This document shows positions 9,089 through 17,695 of a DNA stretch of 64,000 nt, piece after piece (within the stretch, counting starts at the first letter, position 1; every line of letters starts with the position of its first letter). The notes below the pieces were generated by a model that was given only the letters and a program-made list of their open reading frames with translations, was not told where the DNA came from and made no database searches. This DNA comes from Frankiales bacterium (GTDB lineage Bacteria; Actinomycetota; Actinomycetes; S36-B12; CAIYMF01). Position numbers and translations under genes: made by a program. The stretch spans positions 16,740 through 80,739 of the forward strand of contig WGLY01000020.1 of assembly GCA_016125335.1 (NCBI GenBank). The letters run 5' to 3'.

Positions 9089-10192
9089 ATGGCACAGGAA
9101 TGGTCGCTGACGCCGCAGCAGCCGGCAGCCGTCGCACCGAAGGGCAAGGGCGCCATCGTCACGGGCGTCGTGCTGCTCCTCGCCGGCATCGTGGCGGTGG
9201 TCGTCGGCATCGTGGGTGTCGCCGGATCGGCGGCGGACCTGGTGCGGGAGTTCGGCTCGCCCCTGCCGACACCGCTCGACGTGCAGCGCCCGCTCACCGG
9301 CGGCACGACGTAAGCCGTCTACGAGGCGTCCACGGGCGGCACGGGCACCGCGAACGACCCGCTCACCGGCAACGTGGTCGCGAGCGACATCACCGTGACG
9401 GCGCCGGACGGCACGGACGTCGCCATCGTCGACTCCGGCGACTCCGTGCAGACCTACACGAACAACGGCACCACCTTCGGCGCCGTGGCGACCTTCGAGG
9501 CGCCCTCCACCGGCACCTACCGGATCCAGGTGAGCACCGAGGGCTCCGAGGTCGTGATCGCGCCGTCGTTCACCGAGTTCCTGCGCGTGCTGCCGTGGCT
9601 GGCGGCGATCGGGCTCGGCGCCCTGCTCGGGCTCATCGGCCTCATCGTGCTCATCGTCGGGCTGGTGCGCCGGTCACGCTCGAAGCGGCCCCCGGCCGGC
9701 GCGGGCTACGGCGCACCGGCCTACGGCGCGGCGGGGTACGCCGGCCAGCCGCAGTACGGCCAGCCCCAGTACGGGCAGCCGCAGTACGGGCAGCCGCAGT
9801 ACGGGCAGCCCGTCGGCCAGCCCCAGTACGGCCAGCCCGCCTCCGGTCAGCAGCCGCCCGCGCAGAACCCGTACGGCGCCCCGGCGCCGACGCAGCCCGC
9901 GGCGCCCTCGGCCGACCCGACGCTGGCAGCCGAGCCCGTGGCCCAGCCGTTCCTCGAGCAGCCGTCGCAGGCCAGCGACACCGTCATCCCGGAGTCGGTC
10001 TCCGCGCCCGACCCGGCGGCCGAGCCCGGCGCGCCCACGGTCGCGCCGGTCGAGCAGCCGACCCCGGCGCCCGCCCCCGCCCCTGCTCCCGCGCCGGCCG
10101 CGCTGCCGCCCGCCGGCTGGTACGCCGACCCGGGCCGGCCGGGCGGCCAGCGCTACTGGGACGGGTCGGCCTGGACCGACCACACCGCCTGA
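9089..10192 (+). pseudogene. DUF2510 membrane protein interrupted by an in-frame TAA
   Basis: The same frame runs from ATG 9089 to TGA 10192 and is broken only by TAA at 9311-9313. The first part (74 residues) has a membrane helix (AIVTGVVLLLAGIVAVVVGIVG). The second begins AVYEASTGG after the stop and contains an extracytoplasmic beta-rich stretch and a second helix ([23 protein letters not shown]). A Gln/Tyr/Pro-rich repeat, a Pro/Ala-rich linker and a C-terminal DUF2510 module ([20 protein letters not shown]) follow. Coding character does not change across the TAA, and TAA is rare in such GC-rich DNA. A recent nonsense mutation, a sequencing error, or readthrough would all fit. A membrane topology of helix-outside-helix-cytoplasmic tail is likely if intact. 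Confidence 0.75.
9743..9838 (+). repeat. Tandem Gln-Pro-Gln-Tyr-Gly coding repeat
   Basis: Five-residue units reading QPQYG are repeated in tandem, interrupted once by a shorter QPVG unit. They follow the second membrane helix of the broken DUF2510 gene. Such low-complexity cytoplasmic linkers are common between a membrane anchor and DUF2510 in actinobacteria. The near-identical DNA units could expand or contract. Confidence 0.8.
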
Positions 10193-10253
10193 CACGGCCG
10201 AGGCCGGTCAGCACCCCCGCTTCACCGGTCGTGCCGAGGTTGTCGGCAGGGCG

Positions 10254-10562
10254 TCAGCCGGTGCGGACGAAGTCCAGCAGCGTCGCCGAGACGCCGAGCA
10301 CGAGGGTGTGCTCGCCGTGGGTGAGGCGCAGCCCGCGCCCGTCCCAGCTCGGCTCCCAGCCGCCGAGGTCCACGGTGTGGGTGGCCGCGCGCACGAGCGC
10401 CGAGGCCCGTTCCTCCTCGTCGCGCAGCTTCATGTCCGAGCCGAGGCTCACGAGGTAGCGCACCTCGTCGGTCTCGCGGTCGCCGAGCCGCTGTAGCTCG
10501 CGATCGACGGCCAGGGTGACGGGGGCGAGTCGGAGGTCGACCACGTCTCGCGGGTGTTCCAC
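10254..10562 (-). CDS. Conserved-type hypothetical protein, 102 residues
   Basis: I do not recognise a named family. The protein is soluble, without signal peptide or membrane helix, and rich in charged residues. It contains a beta-strand-like half ending GLRLTHGEHTLVLGVSATLLDFVRTG. The GTG start at 10562 has GGAGG-like sequence (GGGAGGC) about 7 bases upstream, which supports it as real. It is the last gene of a minus-strand run that includes ung, with an 89-base gap, so it may have its own promoter. Function unknown. Confidence 0.6.
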   Translation of the reverse strand: MEHPRDVVDLRLAPVTLAVDRELQRLGDRETDEVRYLVSLGSDMKLRDEEERASALVRAATHTVDLGGWEPSWDGRGLRLTHGEHTLVLGVSATLLDFVRTG

Positions 10563-10651
10563 GGCAGTGCCTCCCGAGGTGCGGTGCCGGTGTCGTCGGG
10601 CGTCTGCTTACTCCACTTAACGGTGTGTGTCCAGACGGCGGCGCCGCGGGA

Positions 10652-11338
10652 TCAGGGGAGCGCCCAGTCCACCGGCTCGGCATCGCGTCCGGACAGCAGC
10701 GCGTTCACCCGGGTGAACGGCCGGGAGCCGAAGAAGCCGCTCGAGGCCGAGAGCGGGCTCGGGTGCGGGCTGGCCACCACGGGGGTGGCGCCCAGCATGG
10801 GGATGAGGCTCTGCGCGTCGCGGCCCCAGAGCACCGCGACGAGCGGGCGGTCGCGCGCGACGAGGGCGCGGATCGCCTGCTCGGTCACCGCCTCCCAGCC
10901 CTTGCCGCGGTGCGAGCCCGGCCGACCCGGCGACACGGTGAGCACCCTGTTGAGCAGCAGCACCCCGCGGTCGGCCCAGGGCGAGAGGTCGCCGTTGGAC
11001 GGCTCCGGCACCCCGGTGTCGTCCACGAGCTCGCGGTAGATGTTCGCGAGGCTGCGGGGGATCGGCCGCACGTCCGGGTTCACGGAGAACGACAGACCCA
11101 TGGCGTGGCCGGGAGTGGGGTAGGGGTCCTGGCCCACCACGAGCACGCGCACGTCGTCGAAGGGCCGTTGGAGCGCGCGCAGCACGTGGTCGCCGGTCGG
11201 CAGGTAGCCGCGGCCGGCGGCCACCTCGGCGCGCAGGAAGTCGCCCATGCGCGCGATGTCGGCCGCCACCGGCTCCAGCGCGGCGGCCCAGCCGGGATCG
11301 ACGATCTCCTCGAGCGGTCTCGGTGCCACGGGACCCAT
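10652..11338 (-). CDS. ung: Uracil-DNA glycosylase, family 1
   Basis: This 228-residue enzyme removes uracil from DNA to start base-excision repair. Family-1 motifs are clear. The water-activating loop reads [18 protein letters not shown], in which actinobacterial enzymes carry Pro where Escherichia coli has His. The motif [11 protein letters not shown] and the minor-groove loop [17 protein letters not shown] are also present. The ATG at 11338 gives the usual family length; frame upstream of it is a shadow of the methyltransferase gene. It starts 23 bases after the methyltransferase stop on the same strand, so co-transcription is likely. Confidence 0.95.
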   Translation of the reverse strand: MGPVAPRPLEEIVDPGWAAALEPVAADIARMGDFLRAEVAAGRGYLPTGDHVLRALQRPFDDVRVLVVGQDPYPTPGHAMGLSFSVNPDVRPIPRSLANIYRELVDDTGVPEPSNGDLSPWADRGVLLLNRVLTVSPGRPGSHRGKGWEAVTEQAIRALVARDRPLVAVLWGRDAQSLIPMLGATPVVASPHPSPLSASSGFFGSRPFTRVNALLSGRDAEPVDWALP

Positions 11339-11361
11339 CCTGCCGGGAACCGCGGCGTCGC

Positions 11362-12243
11362 TCAGGTCCGTGTCGCGAGCAGCGTCAGGTACGCCGGCAG
11401 CGGCTGCGGGGCCTCGCCCGGGTTCGCCCCGCGGCCGACGAGCAGGCGGTAGAGGCCGTCCTCGCCCTGGGTGAGCACGTCGTCGCCGCGCGGGTTGATC
11501 TCGATCGCGGTGTGCTCCTCGAGCAGGTCCACCCGCAGGCCCGCGCGGATGGCTCCGGTGACGATGTCGCCGACGGAGTGGGCGTAGCACGTCGTGGTCG
11601 AGCTGATCTGCGCCGTGGGATCGGCGTAGGTGCCCGTGCCGGTGTAGCTCAGCCCCGCGCCGCCGCCGGAGGGGAAGTCGACGACGAGGTCCGGGCTCCG
11701 GGCGTCGATCATCTGGTACATCGGGTGGATCTCGACCATCACCAGGCGCCCGCCCAGTCGCAGCGCGAGGGCCACCTGACGCATCCAGAGGTCGAGGTCG
11801 TCGATCCAGCAGATCGCGCCCACGGTGACGTACACGAGGTCGAAGCGCCCGTGCAGCGAGGCCGGCAGGTCGCGCGAGTCGCACACGACGGTCTCGATCG
11901 TGACGCCGACCCGCTCGGCGAGCTCGGCCGCCCGGGCCAGGGCGGTGGGCGAGAAGTCGGCGCAGGTCACCCGGGCACCGGCCCGGGCCATCACGACGCC
12001 GTCGGCCCCGAGATGGCTCTGGAGGTAGAGCACGTCGCGGTCGCGCACCCCGGCCAGGGGGTCGTCCTCGGTGCCGCCCATGGCCTCCGCGAGCGCGCGC
12101 TCCTCGGCCCGGGTCATGAGCGAGCCGCCCTCGACGACCTTGTCGAAGTGGTAGTGCAGGTCGTTCTCGGTCGTGCCGTGGGTGGCGGCCGCCTTCTCCC
12201 AGTAGTCGAAGTTGCCGTCGTACTCGCTCTGCGTCCCGCTCAT
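11362..12243 (-). CDS. Class I SAM-dependent methyltransferase
   Basis: This 293-residue protein has a Rossmann-type methyltransferase core. A variant motif I reads [34 protein letters not shown] (adenosine/ribose binding strand), VCDSRDLP and [13 protein letters not shown] (motif IV region) follow. The N-terminus [10 protein letters not shown] is typical of small-molecule methyltransferases of this subgroup. It has no membrane segment. The ATG overlaps the stop of the MFS gene by 4 bases (ATGA), so transporter and enzyme are made together. A tailoring or detoxifying methylation of the exported compound is a plausible but unproven link. Substrate unknown. Confidence 0.88.
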   Translation of the reverse strand: MSGTQSEYDGNFDYWEKAAATHGTTENDLHYHFDKVVEGGSLMTRAEERALAEAMGGTEDDPLAGVRDRDVLYLQSHLGADGVVMARAGARVTCADFSPTALARAAELAERVGVTIETVVCDSRDLPASLHGRFDLVYVTVGAICWIDDLDLWMRQVALALRLGGRLVMVEIHPMYQMIDARSPDLVVDFPSGGGAGLSYTGTGTYADPTAQISSTTTCYAHSVGDIVTGAIRAGLRVDLLEEHTAIEINPRGDDVLTQGEDGLYRLLVGRGANPGEAPQPLPAYLTLLATRT

Positions 12244-13571
12244 GGCCCGGGAGTCTGCCCGCCCTCGGCCTCGCCCGTCGCGGGAGTTCCGAGCTCGCGG
12301 GCCTCGGCGCGGCGCAGCGTCTCGGGCATGGTGGCCGACATCACGAACGTGAGCGCGAGCACCACGGCGCCCACCACGAAGCCGACGGAGTAGGAGCCGG
12401 TGCTGGTGACGATCAGCCCGGCGATCAGCGGGCCGGCGACCGCGCCGACGTCGCTCATCATCTGGAACGTCGCCACCACGGGACCCTCCCGGCGCCCCTG
12501 GGTGACGTCCCCGACCACCGCCGAGGGGCCGGCGCCGAGGAACGCGGCACCTGCGCCGAGCACGCCCATCGCCGCGAGGTAGCCCCACCACTGGCCGGTG
12601 AGCGCGAGCACGACGAACCCGGCGGTGGTCACCCCCGTGCCGATCATCAGCGCCAGCCTGCGGCCGCGGGTGTCGGAGAGCCGGCCGGCGCGCACGAGGA
12701 ACGGGAACTGCACGAGCGCCGAGGCGAACGCGCCCCACCCGGCCCAGGACTTGTCCAGGCCCAGGCCGTTGACGACGAACAGCGGGATGATCGCGGACCG
12801 CAGCCCGAACGACGCGAAACCGTTGCCGAGGTTGACCGTCAGGGCGGTGACGTAGGAGCGGTTGCGCAGCGCCTCGGCCAGCAGCGCCCACGAGCCACGC
12901 CCGGTCGCGCTCGGCGCGGCCTTGCGCACCCGCTCGCGCAGGTGCGTGTGCGCCATCAGGACGATGACCACGAACGCGGCGACGGCGAGGGTGACGGCGT
13001 AGAAGAAGAACGGCAGGCGGATCGAGATGACGAGCAGGACGCCGCCGATGGCCGGGCTCACCACGCCGCCGATGAGGAAGCCGCCCTGGAAGGCGTTCGC
13101 AGCCCGGCCGCGCTGATCGGGCCCGACGATGCGCAGCAGCAGCGCGAGCGAGGACACCGTGAACATCGCCGAGCCGATGCCCCCGACCCCGCGCAGCACG
13201 ATCAGCTGCACGTAGGTGCCCGACAGCCCCGCGAGGGCCGAGGACAGCGCGACGATGATGAGGCCGGTCGCGAGCGTGGTGCGCTCGCCGACCCGGTCGA
13301 CGAGCCACCCCGCGGGCAGCGCGCCGACGAGCCGCATCGCGGCGAAGACGCTGACGACGGCGCTGGCCTGCAGGTCGGTGACGCCGAACTCGTCGGCGAA
13401 GATCGGCAGGGCCGGACCCACGATGCCGAAGCCGAGGGCGACGCAGAACGAGACGATCGAGAGGATGAAGACCTCGCGCGGCATCCCCTCGAACAGCGAC
13501 GTCCGGCCCAGCCACCCGCCGACTGCGGCACCCTCGCGCGGGGGAGCGGGGCGGTCGACGGGCTCGGTCAC
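12240..13571 (-). CDS. MFS transporter, 12-helix type
   Basis: This 443-residue major facilitator begins with a short cytoplasmic tail, then helices starting [25 protein letters not shown]. The loop 2-3 motif is [15 protein letters not shown] (GxxxDRxGRR-like). The protein resembles drug or sugar-phosphate efflux MFS proteins (DHA1 style). I chose GTG at 13571. The frame extends to 13685, but that would overlap the upstream VWA gene, which stops at 13633. The gene ends overlapping the methyltransferase start. Substrate cannot be assigned. Confidence 0.88.
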   Translation of the reverse strand: MTEPVDRPAPPREGAAVGGWLGRTSLFEGMPREVFILSIVSFCVALGFGIVGPALPIFADEFGVTDLQASAVVSVFAAMRLVGALPAGWLVDRVGERTTLATGLIIVALSSALAGLSGTYVQLIVLRGVGGIGSAMFTVSSLALLLRIVGPDQRGRAANAFQGGFLIGGVVSPAIGGVLLVISIRLPFFFYAVTLAVAAFVVIVLMAHTHLRERVRKAAPSATGRGSWALLAEALRNRSYVTALTVNLGNGFASFGLRSAIIPLFVVNGLGLDKSWAGWGAFASALVQFPFLVRAGRLSDTRGRRLALMIGTGVTTAGFVVLALTGQWWGYLAAMGVLGAGAAFLGAGPSAVVGDVTQGRREGPVVATFQMMSDVGAVAGPLIAGLIVTSTGSYSVGFVVGAVVLALTFVMSATMPETLRRAEARELGTPATGEAEGGQTPGP

Positions 13572-13632
13572 ACGGCGGATCCTGTCACCCGGCAGGCGCG
13601 AGCCCGGTGACCCCCCGCCGCGCGCGACGACG

Positions 13633-15591
13633 TCAGGCCGAGCGCCGCCGGCCGTTGCGCCGGCGCAGGTAGTCGCTGACGACATAGTCGCCGAGCCGGT
13701 CGCCCTCGGGCGCGAGCACGCGACCGCCGTTGCGCCGGGCGACGTCGTCGAGGAACTGCGCGAGCCGCGGCTCGTCGCCGAGGCGGAAGAACGAGATCGG
13801 GACGCCGCGGCGGGTCATGCGGTCGACCTCGGCGAGGGTGAGCGCGATGGTGTCCGAGCCAGGCGGCCACGAGAACCACCACTCGCCGTCCTGGTCGAGG
13901 TGCGCCGTGGGCTCGCCGTCGGTGACGACGAGCACCACGGGCTCGGCGTCGGGGTGCCGGTCGAGGAACCGCCCGGCCAGCATCAGCGCGTGCTGGAGGT
14001 TCGTGCCCTGCACCTCGTTGGCGTCGAGGTCGGGCAGCTCGTGCGGGGCGATGCGCCGGGCGAGGTTGGCGAACGCGATGATCTCGATGGCGTCGGCCGG
14101 GAACTGCGTGGAGGCGAGCGCGTGCAGCGCCATCGCGGTGGTCTTCGCCGTGCGCCACGTGTCGTTCATGACCATGGAGAACGACTGGTCGACGAGCAGC
14201 GCGACCGCCGCCCGGGTGCGCCGCTCGGTCTCGCGGATCTCGAAGTCCTCCGGCCGCAGCCGCGGCCCGTCGGGGTCGATCATGCGACGCCGCACCGCGT
14301 TGGACACCGTGCGCACGACGTCGAGCGGCTGCTCGTCGCCGAAGCGCCACTCGCGGGTGGAGCCGGTGAGCTCGCCGGCCGCCCCCGCGTCGTGGACGTC
14401 GTGGTCGCCGCGCCCGCCGGACTCCAGCGACGCGAACACGCGGCGCAGCGCCGTCTGGCCGATGCGGCGGATCGCCTTGGCGGTGAGCTCGACGTCGCCG
14501 CCGCGCCGCACCAGGTAGCCCTGCCGCTCGAGCTCGCGCTCCACCTCCTGGAGCCGGCGCAGGTCGTCGACTGCCTGTCGGCCGAGCGCGCGCGCCACGG
14601 CCTCCTCGTCGACGTCCTCGAGGCTCGCCCCGGGGTAGTCCTGGGCCAGCGCGTCGGAGAGCTGCTCGAGGTCGGCGAGGTCGGCGAGCGCCTCGGTGGC
14701 GTCGCCGAGCCCGAGCGGCTCGTCGCCGCGCAGCCGCTGGCGCCCGCTCCACGGGAGGTCCGGGCGCATCATCCGCAGGTTGTCCGTGAGCCGCCCCATC
14801 TCGGAGGCGAGGTCGAGGTCGCCGAGCGCCTGCACCATCAGCTCCATGAGCTCCTGGCGCTGCTCGGGCGACATCGAGTCGAGCATCCGCTGCATCGCGG
14901 CCGCCTGCCGCGCGAGCTGGTCGAGCAGCTCGTCGAGCGACTGCGGGTCCTCCGGGAAGAACTGGCCGTGCCGGTCCATGAAGTCGCGGAAGTCCTGCTC
15001 GGTGTCCTCACCGCGCTGACGCTTCTCGAGCAGCTGGTTGAGGTCGCCCATCATGTCCTTGAGCGCCTGCCGGCTCTCGGACCCGGCCGGGTCCGCCAGC
15101 GCCTGCTTCATCCCGCGGAACTGCTGGTCGAGCACGTCGCGGCGCAGCATGTCGCGCAGCTCGTCGTACGCCGCCCGCGCCTCGGGGGAGCGCCAGTCGT
15201 AGTCGCTCAGCTCGCGCACGGCGGCCGCGGTCTGCGGCGGCAGGGCGTCGAGCTGCGCCTCGCGGAAGCGCGCGTCGTCCGAGGGGTCCGGGAACAGCGC
15301 GCGGCGCTCCTCCTCGACGGCGCGGTCGAGCAGGTCGCGGGCGCGCTCGAGCATGCCGTCCATGCGCCCGGACCGCTCCAGCGACCGCCGCCGCTGCGCG
15401 ACGCGACGCATGAGGTCGTCGAGGCCGCGCAGGCCGTCGGTGCCCCGCTGCATCAGCTCGCGCAGCGCGTCACGGACGCCGGAGCCGTCGAGCACGCGGT
15501 CGCCGAGCTCGTCGACGGCGCGGGCCGCGTCGTAGGGCTCGGCCAGCGGGTCGGGACCGTCGTCGTACGCGCCGTAGCGATAGCGGCTCAC
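13633..15591 (-). CDS. VWA-domain protein (CoxE/MoxR-partner type), 652 residues
   Basis: The long alpha-helical, charged N-terminal region (about 1-450) is followed by a von Willebrand A domain. The MIDAS metal site is visible: LLVDQSFSM (DxSxS), EVQGTNLQHA (Thr) and VTDGEPTAH (Asp). Such proteins act with MoxR-family AAA+ ATPases as chaperone-like assembly or activation machines. The ATPase partner is on the same strand just beyond an inserted opposite-strand gene (16118-17545). The GTG start at 15591 has GGAGG upstream at a good distance. Target complex unknown. Expression is probably separate from the ATPase because the YbjQ-like gene lies between. Confidence 0.9.
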   Translation of the reverse strand: MSRYRYGAYDDGPDPLAEPYDAARAVDELGDRVLDGSGVRDALRELMQRGTDGLRGLDDLMRRVAQRRRSLERSGRMDGMLERARDLLDRAVEEERRALFPDPSDDARFREAQLDALPPQTAAAVRELSDYDWRSPEARAAYDELRDMLRRDVLDQQFRGMKQALADPAGSESRQALKDMMGDLNQLLEKRQRGEDTEQDFRDFMDRHGQFFPEDPQSLDELLDQLARQAAAMQRMLDSMSPEQRQELMELMVQALGDLDLASEMGRLTDNLRMMRPDLPWSGRQRLRGDEPLGLGDATEALADLADLEQLSDALAQDYPGASLEDVDEEAVARALGRQAVDDLRRLQEVERELERQGYLVRRGGDVELTAKAIRRIGQTALRRVFASLESGGRGDHDVHDAGAAGELTGSTREWRFGDEQPLDVVRTVSNAVRRRMIDPDGPRLRPEDFEIRETERRTRAAVALLVDQSFSMVMNDTWRTAKTTAMALHALASTQFPADAIEIIAFANLARRIAPHELPDLDANEVQGTNLQHALMLAGRFLDRHPDAEPVVLVVTDGEPTAHLDQDGEWWFSWPPGSDTIALTLAEVDRMTRRGVPISFFRLGDEPRLAQFLDDVARRNGGRVLAPEGDRLGDYVVSDYLRRRNGRRRSA

Positions 15592-15608
15592 CCGGACACC
15601 TCCGCACC

Positions 15609-15614
15609 TACCCT
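15609..15614 (+). promoter_or_regulatory. -10 element TACCCT, leaderless promoter of YbjQ-like gene
   Basis: TACCCT ends 6 bases before the ATG at 15621. No ribosome-binding sequence lies between, and the divergent VWA gene starts only 29 bases away, leaving no room for a normal leader. Confidence 0.5.
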
Positions 15615-15620
15615 GGCGGC

Positions 15621-16109
15621 ATGACGACCTCGACGCCCGCCGGCTGGTACCCCAACCCCGACAACCCGAAGCAGCTGCGGCTCTGGGACGGGCAGCAGTG
15701 GACCGACCAGGTCCAGGCCTCCATCTCCGAGCAGCCCGACGCCGCCATCGGCCAGGGCCCCGCGCGCTACTCCGGCCCGCCGATCCTGGTGGTGACGACG
15801 AACGACCTCCCGGGCTACCGCATCACGCAGGTGCACGGCGAGGTGTTCGGCATCACCGTGCGCGCGCGCAACGCCTTCTCCAACATGGGCGCGGGCTTCC
15901 GCACCATGTTCGGGGGCGAGGTGAAGGGCTACACGCAGCTGCTGTCCGACAGCCGACTCGAGGCGGTGGAGCGGCTGCGCTACGCGACCGTGCAGGTGGG
16001 CGGCAACGCGGTGGTGGGCATGCGCTTCGACACCGGCGAGATCGCCGACATGATGAACGAGGTGGCGGCGTACGGCACGGCCGTCACCGTGGAGCGCATC
16101 GCCGGCTGA
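15621..16109 (+). CDS. DUF2510-YbjQ (UPF0145) fusion protein
   Basis: This 162-residue protein starts with a DUF2510 module (PAGWYPNPDNPKQLRLWDGQQWT, split here by family numbering at residues 6-30). It continues with a YbjQ/UPF0145 domain (about 50-160), recognisable by LPGYRITQVHGEVFGITVRA, then GGEVKGYTQLL and GGNAVVGMRFDT. YbjQ domains form beta-barrel pentamers and are suspected metal or ligand binders; the role is unknown. No membrane helix is seen. The gene is wedged on the opposite strand between a VWA gene and its likely MoxR partner and converges on the latter with 8 bases between stops. Confidence 0.85.
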   Translation: MTTSTPAGWYPNPDNPKQLRLWDGQQWTDQVQASISEQPDAAIGQGPARYSGPPILVVTTNDLPGYRITQVHGEVFGITVRARNAFSNMGAGFRTMFGGEVKGYTQLLSDSRLEAVERLRYATVQVGGNAVVGMRFDTGEIADMMNEVAAYGTAVTVERIAG

Positions 16110-16117
16110 GCGCATGC

Positions 16118-17545
16118 TCACGCGCCGCCGTAGACGGCGCGGCCACCGCCGGGGACCTCGTCCTTGGAGATCCGCCGGGTGAGGTAGAGGCCCTCCAGGG
16201 CGGTCTCGAGGCACGAGGCGACGACGCCGGGCGACTCGGCGGCCGCGTCGTCGCCCTCGAGCGCGGTGACGAGCCGGCCCATGCCCTCGAGCGGGCCGAC
16301 GCGGCGCAGCACGTCCTCGCTCGTGACGAGGTCGCCGACCTCGATGGTGCCGCCGCCGTCGACCCGCTCGACGAGCGCGGCGAGGTCGACGCCGCCGAGG
16401 CGGGCGCGGAAGGTCTCGGCGACCGCGCGCCGCAGCAGGTGCTGGAGCACGTCGTCCTCGCGGCCCTCCTCGCTGACCTCGAACTCGACCTTGCCGCGCA
16501 GCGTCGGCACCACCGCGGGCAGGTCGCCGACCCGGGCGACCGCGGAGTCCTCGCCGGTGATCGCGGCGCGGCGCAGAGCGGACGCCGAGAGCGACTCGGC
16601 CGCGGCGACGGCGAAGCGCGCCGACACCCCCGAGCGGGAGTCGACGGCCGGCGACTCGCGCACGAGCCGGGTGAACCGGGCCACCACCTCGAGCAGGTGC
16701 GAGGGGACGAGGGCGCGCAGCTCCGCCTCCTGCCGCACCAGGCTGACCTCGTCGCCGAGCCGCAACGGGTAGTGGGTGCGGATCTCGGCGCCGAAGCGGT
16801 CCTTGAGCGGGGTGATGATGCGCCCGCGGTTCGTGTAGTCCTCGGGGTTGGCGCTGGCCACGAGCAGCAGGTCGAGCGGGAGCCGCAGGGCGTAGCCGCG
16901 CACCTGGATGTCGCGCTCCTCGAGCACGTTGAGCAGCGACACCTGGATGCGCTCGGCGAGGTCGGGCAGCTCGTTGATGGCGAAGATGCCGCGGTTCGTA
17001 CGGGGGACCAGGCCGTAGTGCACCGTCTCCGGGTCGCCGAGCGTGCGGCCCTCCGCCACCTTCACGGGGTCGACGTCGCCGATGAGGTCGCCGACGCTGG
17101 TGTCCGGCGTGGCGAGCTTCTCGCCGTACCGCTCGCTGCGGTGCCGCCAGGCCACCGGCGTCGCGTCGCCGTGCTCCGCGACGGTGCGCCGTCCCCACAC
17201 GGACACCGGCTCGTAGGGGTGCTCGTGCAGCTCGCTCCCCTCGATCACCGGCGTCCACTCGTCGAGCAGGCCCACGAGGGTGCGCAGCAGCCGCGTCTTG
17301 CCCTGCCCGCGCTCTCCCAGCAGCACCAGGTCGTGCCCGGCGAGCAGCGCGCGCTCGAGCTGCGGACGGACCGTCTCCTCGATCCCGACCACCCCGGGGA
17401 ACGGGTCGCGACCGGCACGCAGGGCGGCCACGAGGTTCTCACGCAGCTCGTCCTTGACGGTGCGGTACTCGTGCCCGGAGGCGCGCAGGGCGCCCAGGGT
17501 GCGCGGGAGGTCGGCGGGGGCGTCGGGAGCGAAGGCGGAGGTCAC
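16118..17545 (-). CDS. MoxR/ChlI-like AAA+ ATPase
   Basis: This 475-residue AAA+ ATPase resembles the magnesium-chelatase I/MoxR clade. Walker A is GERGQGKT (about residue 78). The Walker B region reads GIFAINELPDL, with Asn where classical members have Asp-Glu. Sensor 1 is VASANPEDYTN and the arginine-finger region is PLKDRFGAEIRTHYP. The C-terminal part is helical. With the VWA protein at 13633-15591 it forms the usual ATPase-VWA pair that remodels or inserts cofactors into protein complexes. The GTG start at 17545 has TACGGT 6 bases upstream and no Shine-Dalgarno. Client unknown. Confidence 0.9.
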   Translation of the reverse strand: MTSAFAPDAPADLPRTLGALRASGHEYRTVKDELRENLVAALRAGRDPFPGVVGIEETVRPQLERALLAGHDLVLLGERGQGKTRLLRTLVGLLDEWTPVIEGSELHEHPYEPVSVWGRRTVAEHGDATPVAWRHRSERYGEKLATPDTSVGDLIGDVDPVKVAEGRTLGDPETVHYGLVPRTNRGIFAINELPDLAERIQVSLLNVLEERDIQVRGYALRLPLDLLLVASANPEDYTNRGRIITPLKDRFGAEIRTHYPLRLGDEVSLVRQEAELRALVPSHLLEVVARFTRLVRESPAVDSRSGVSARFAVAAAESLSASALRRAAITGEDSAVARVGDLPAVVPTLRGKVEFEVSEEGREDDVLQHLLRRAVAETFRARLGGVDLAALVERVDGGGTIEVGDLVTSEDVLRRVGPLEGMGRLVTALEGDDAAAESPGVVASCLETALEGLYLTRRISKDEVPGGGRAVYGGA

Positions 17546-17551
17546 GCTTCG

Positions 17552-17557
17552 ACCGTA
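17552..17557 (-). promoter_or_regulatory. -10 element TACGGT, leaderless promoter of AAA+ gene
   Basis: Read on the minus strand, TACGGT is followed by six bases and the GTG start at 17545. No ribosome-binding site is visible, so a leaderless transcript is likely. Confidence 0.5.
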
Positions 17558-17695
17558 CGTCCGTCCCGGGACGAGCGCGATCCCTCACTGTTCGCTCTGC
17601 ATGAACGAGGGCGACCCTCACCCGCCACCCGGACGGCCCATGGTCGGCGGGCGGACGCCGTGCGGCGGCGGACCTGGCTGGGCCACCATGGCCGC

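Noticed and set aside
17546..17695. Possible hairpin around 17585-17610 as a small RNA
   Set aside because: The arms (GTTC and GAAC with short flanks) are too short and imperfect to support a call.
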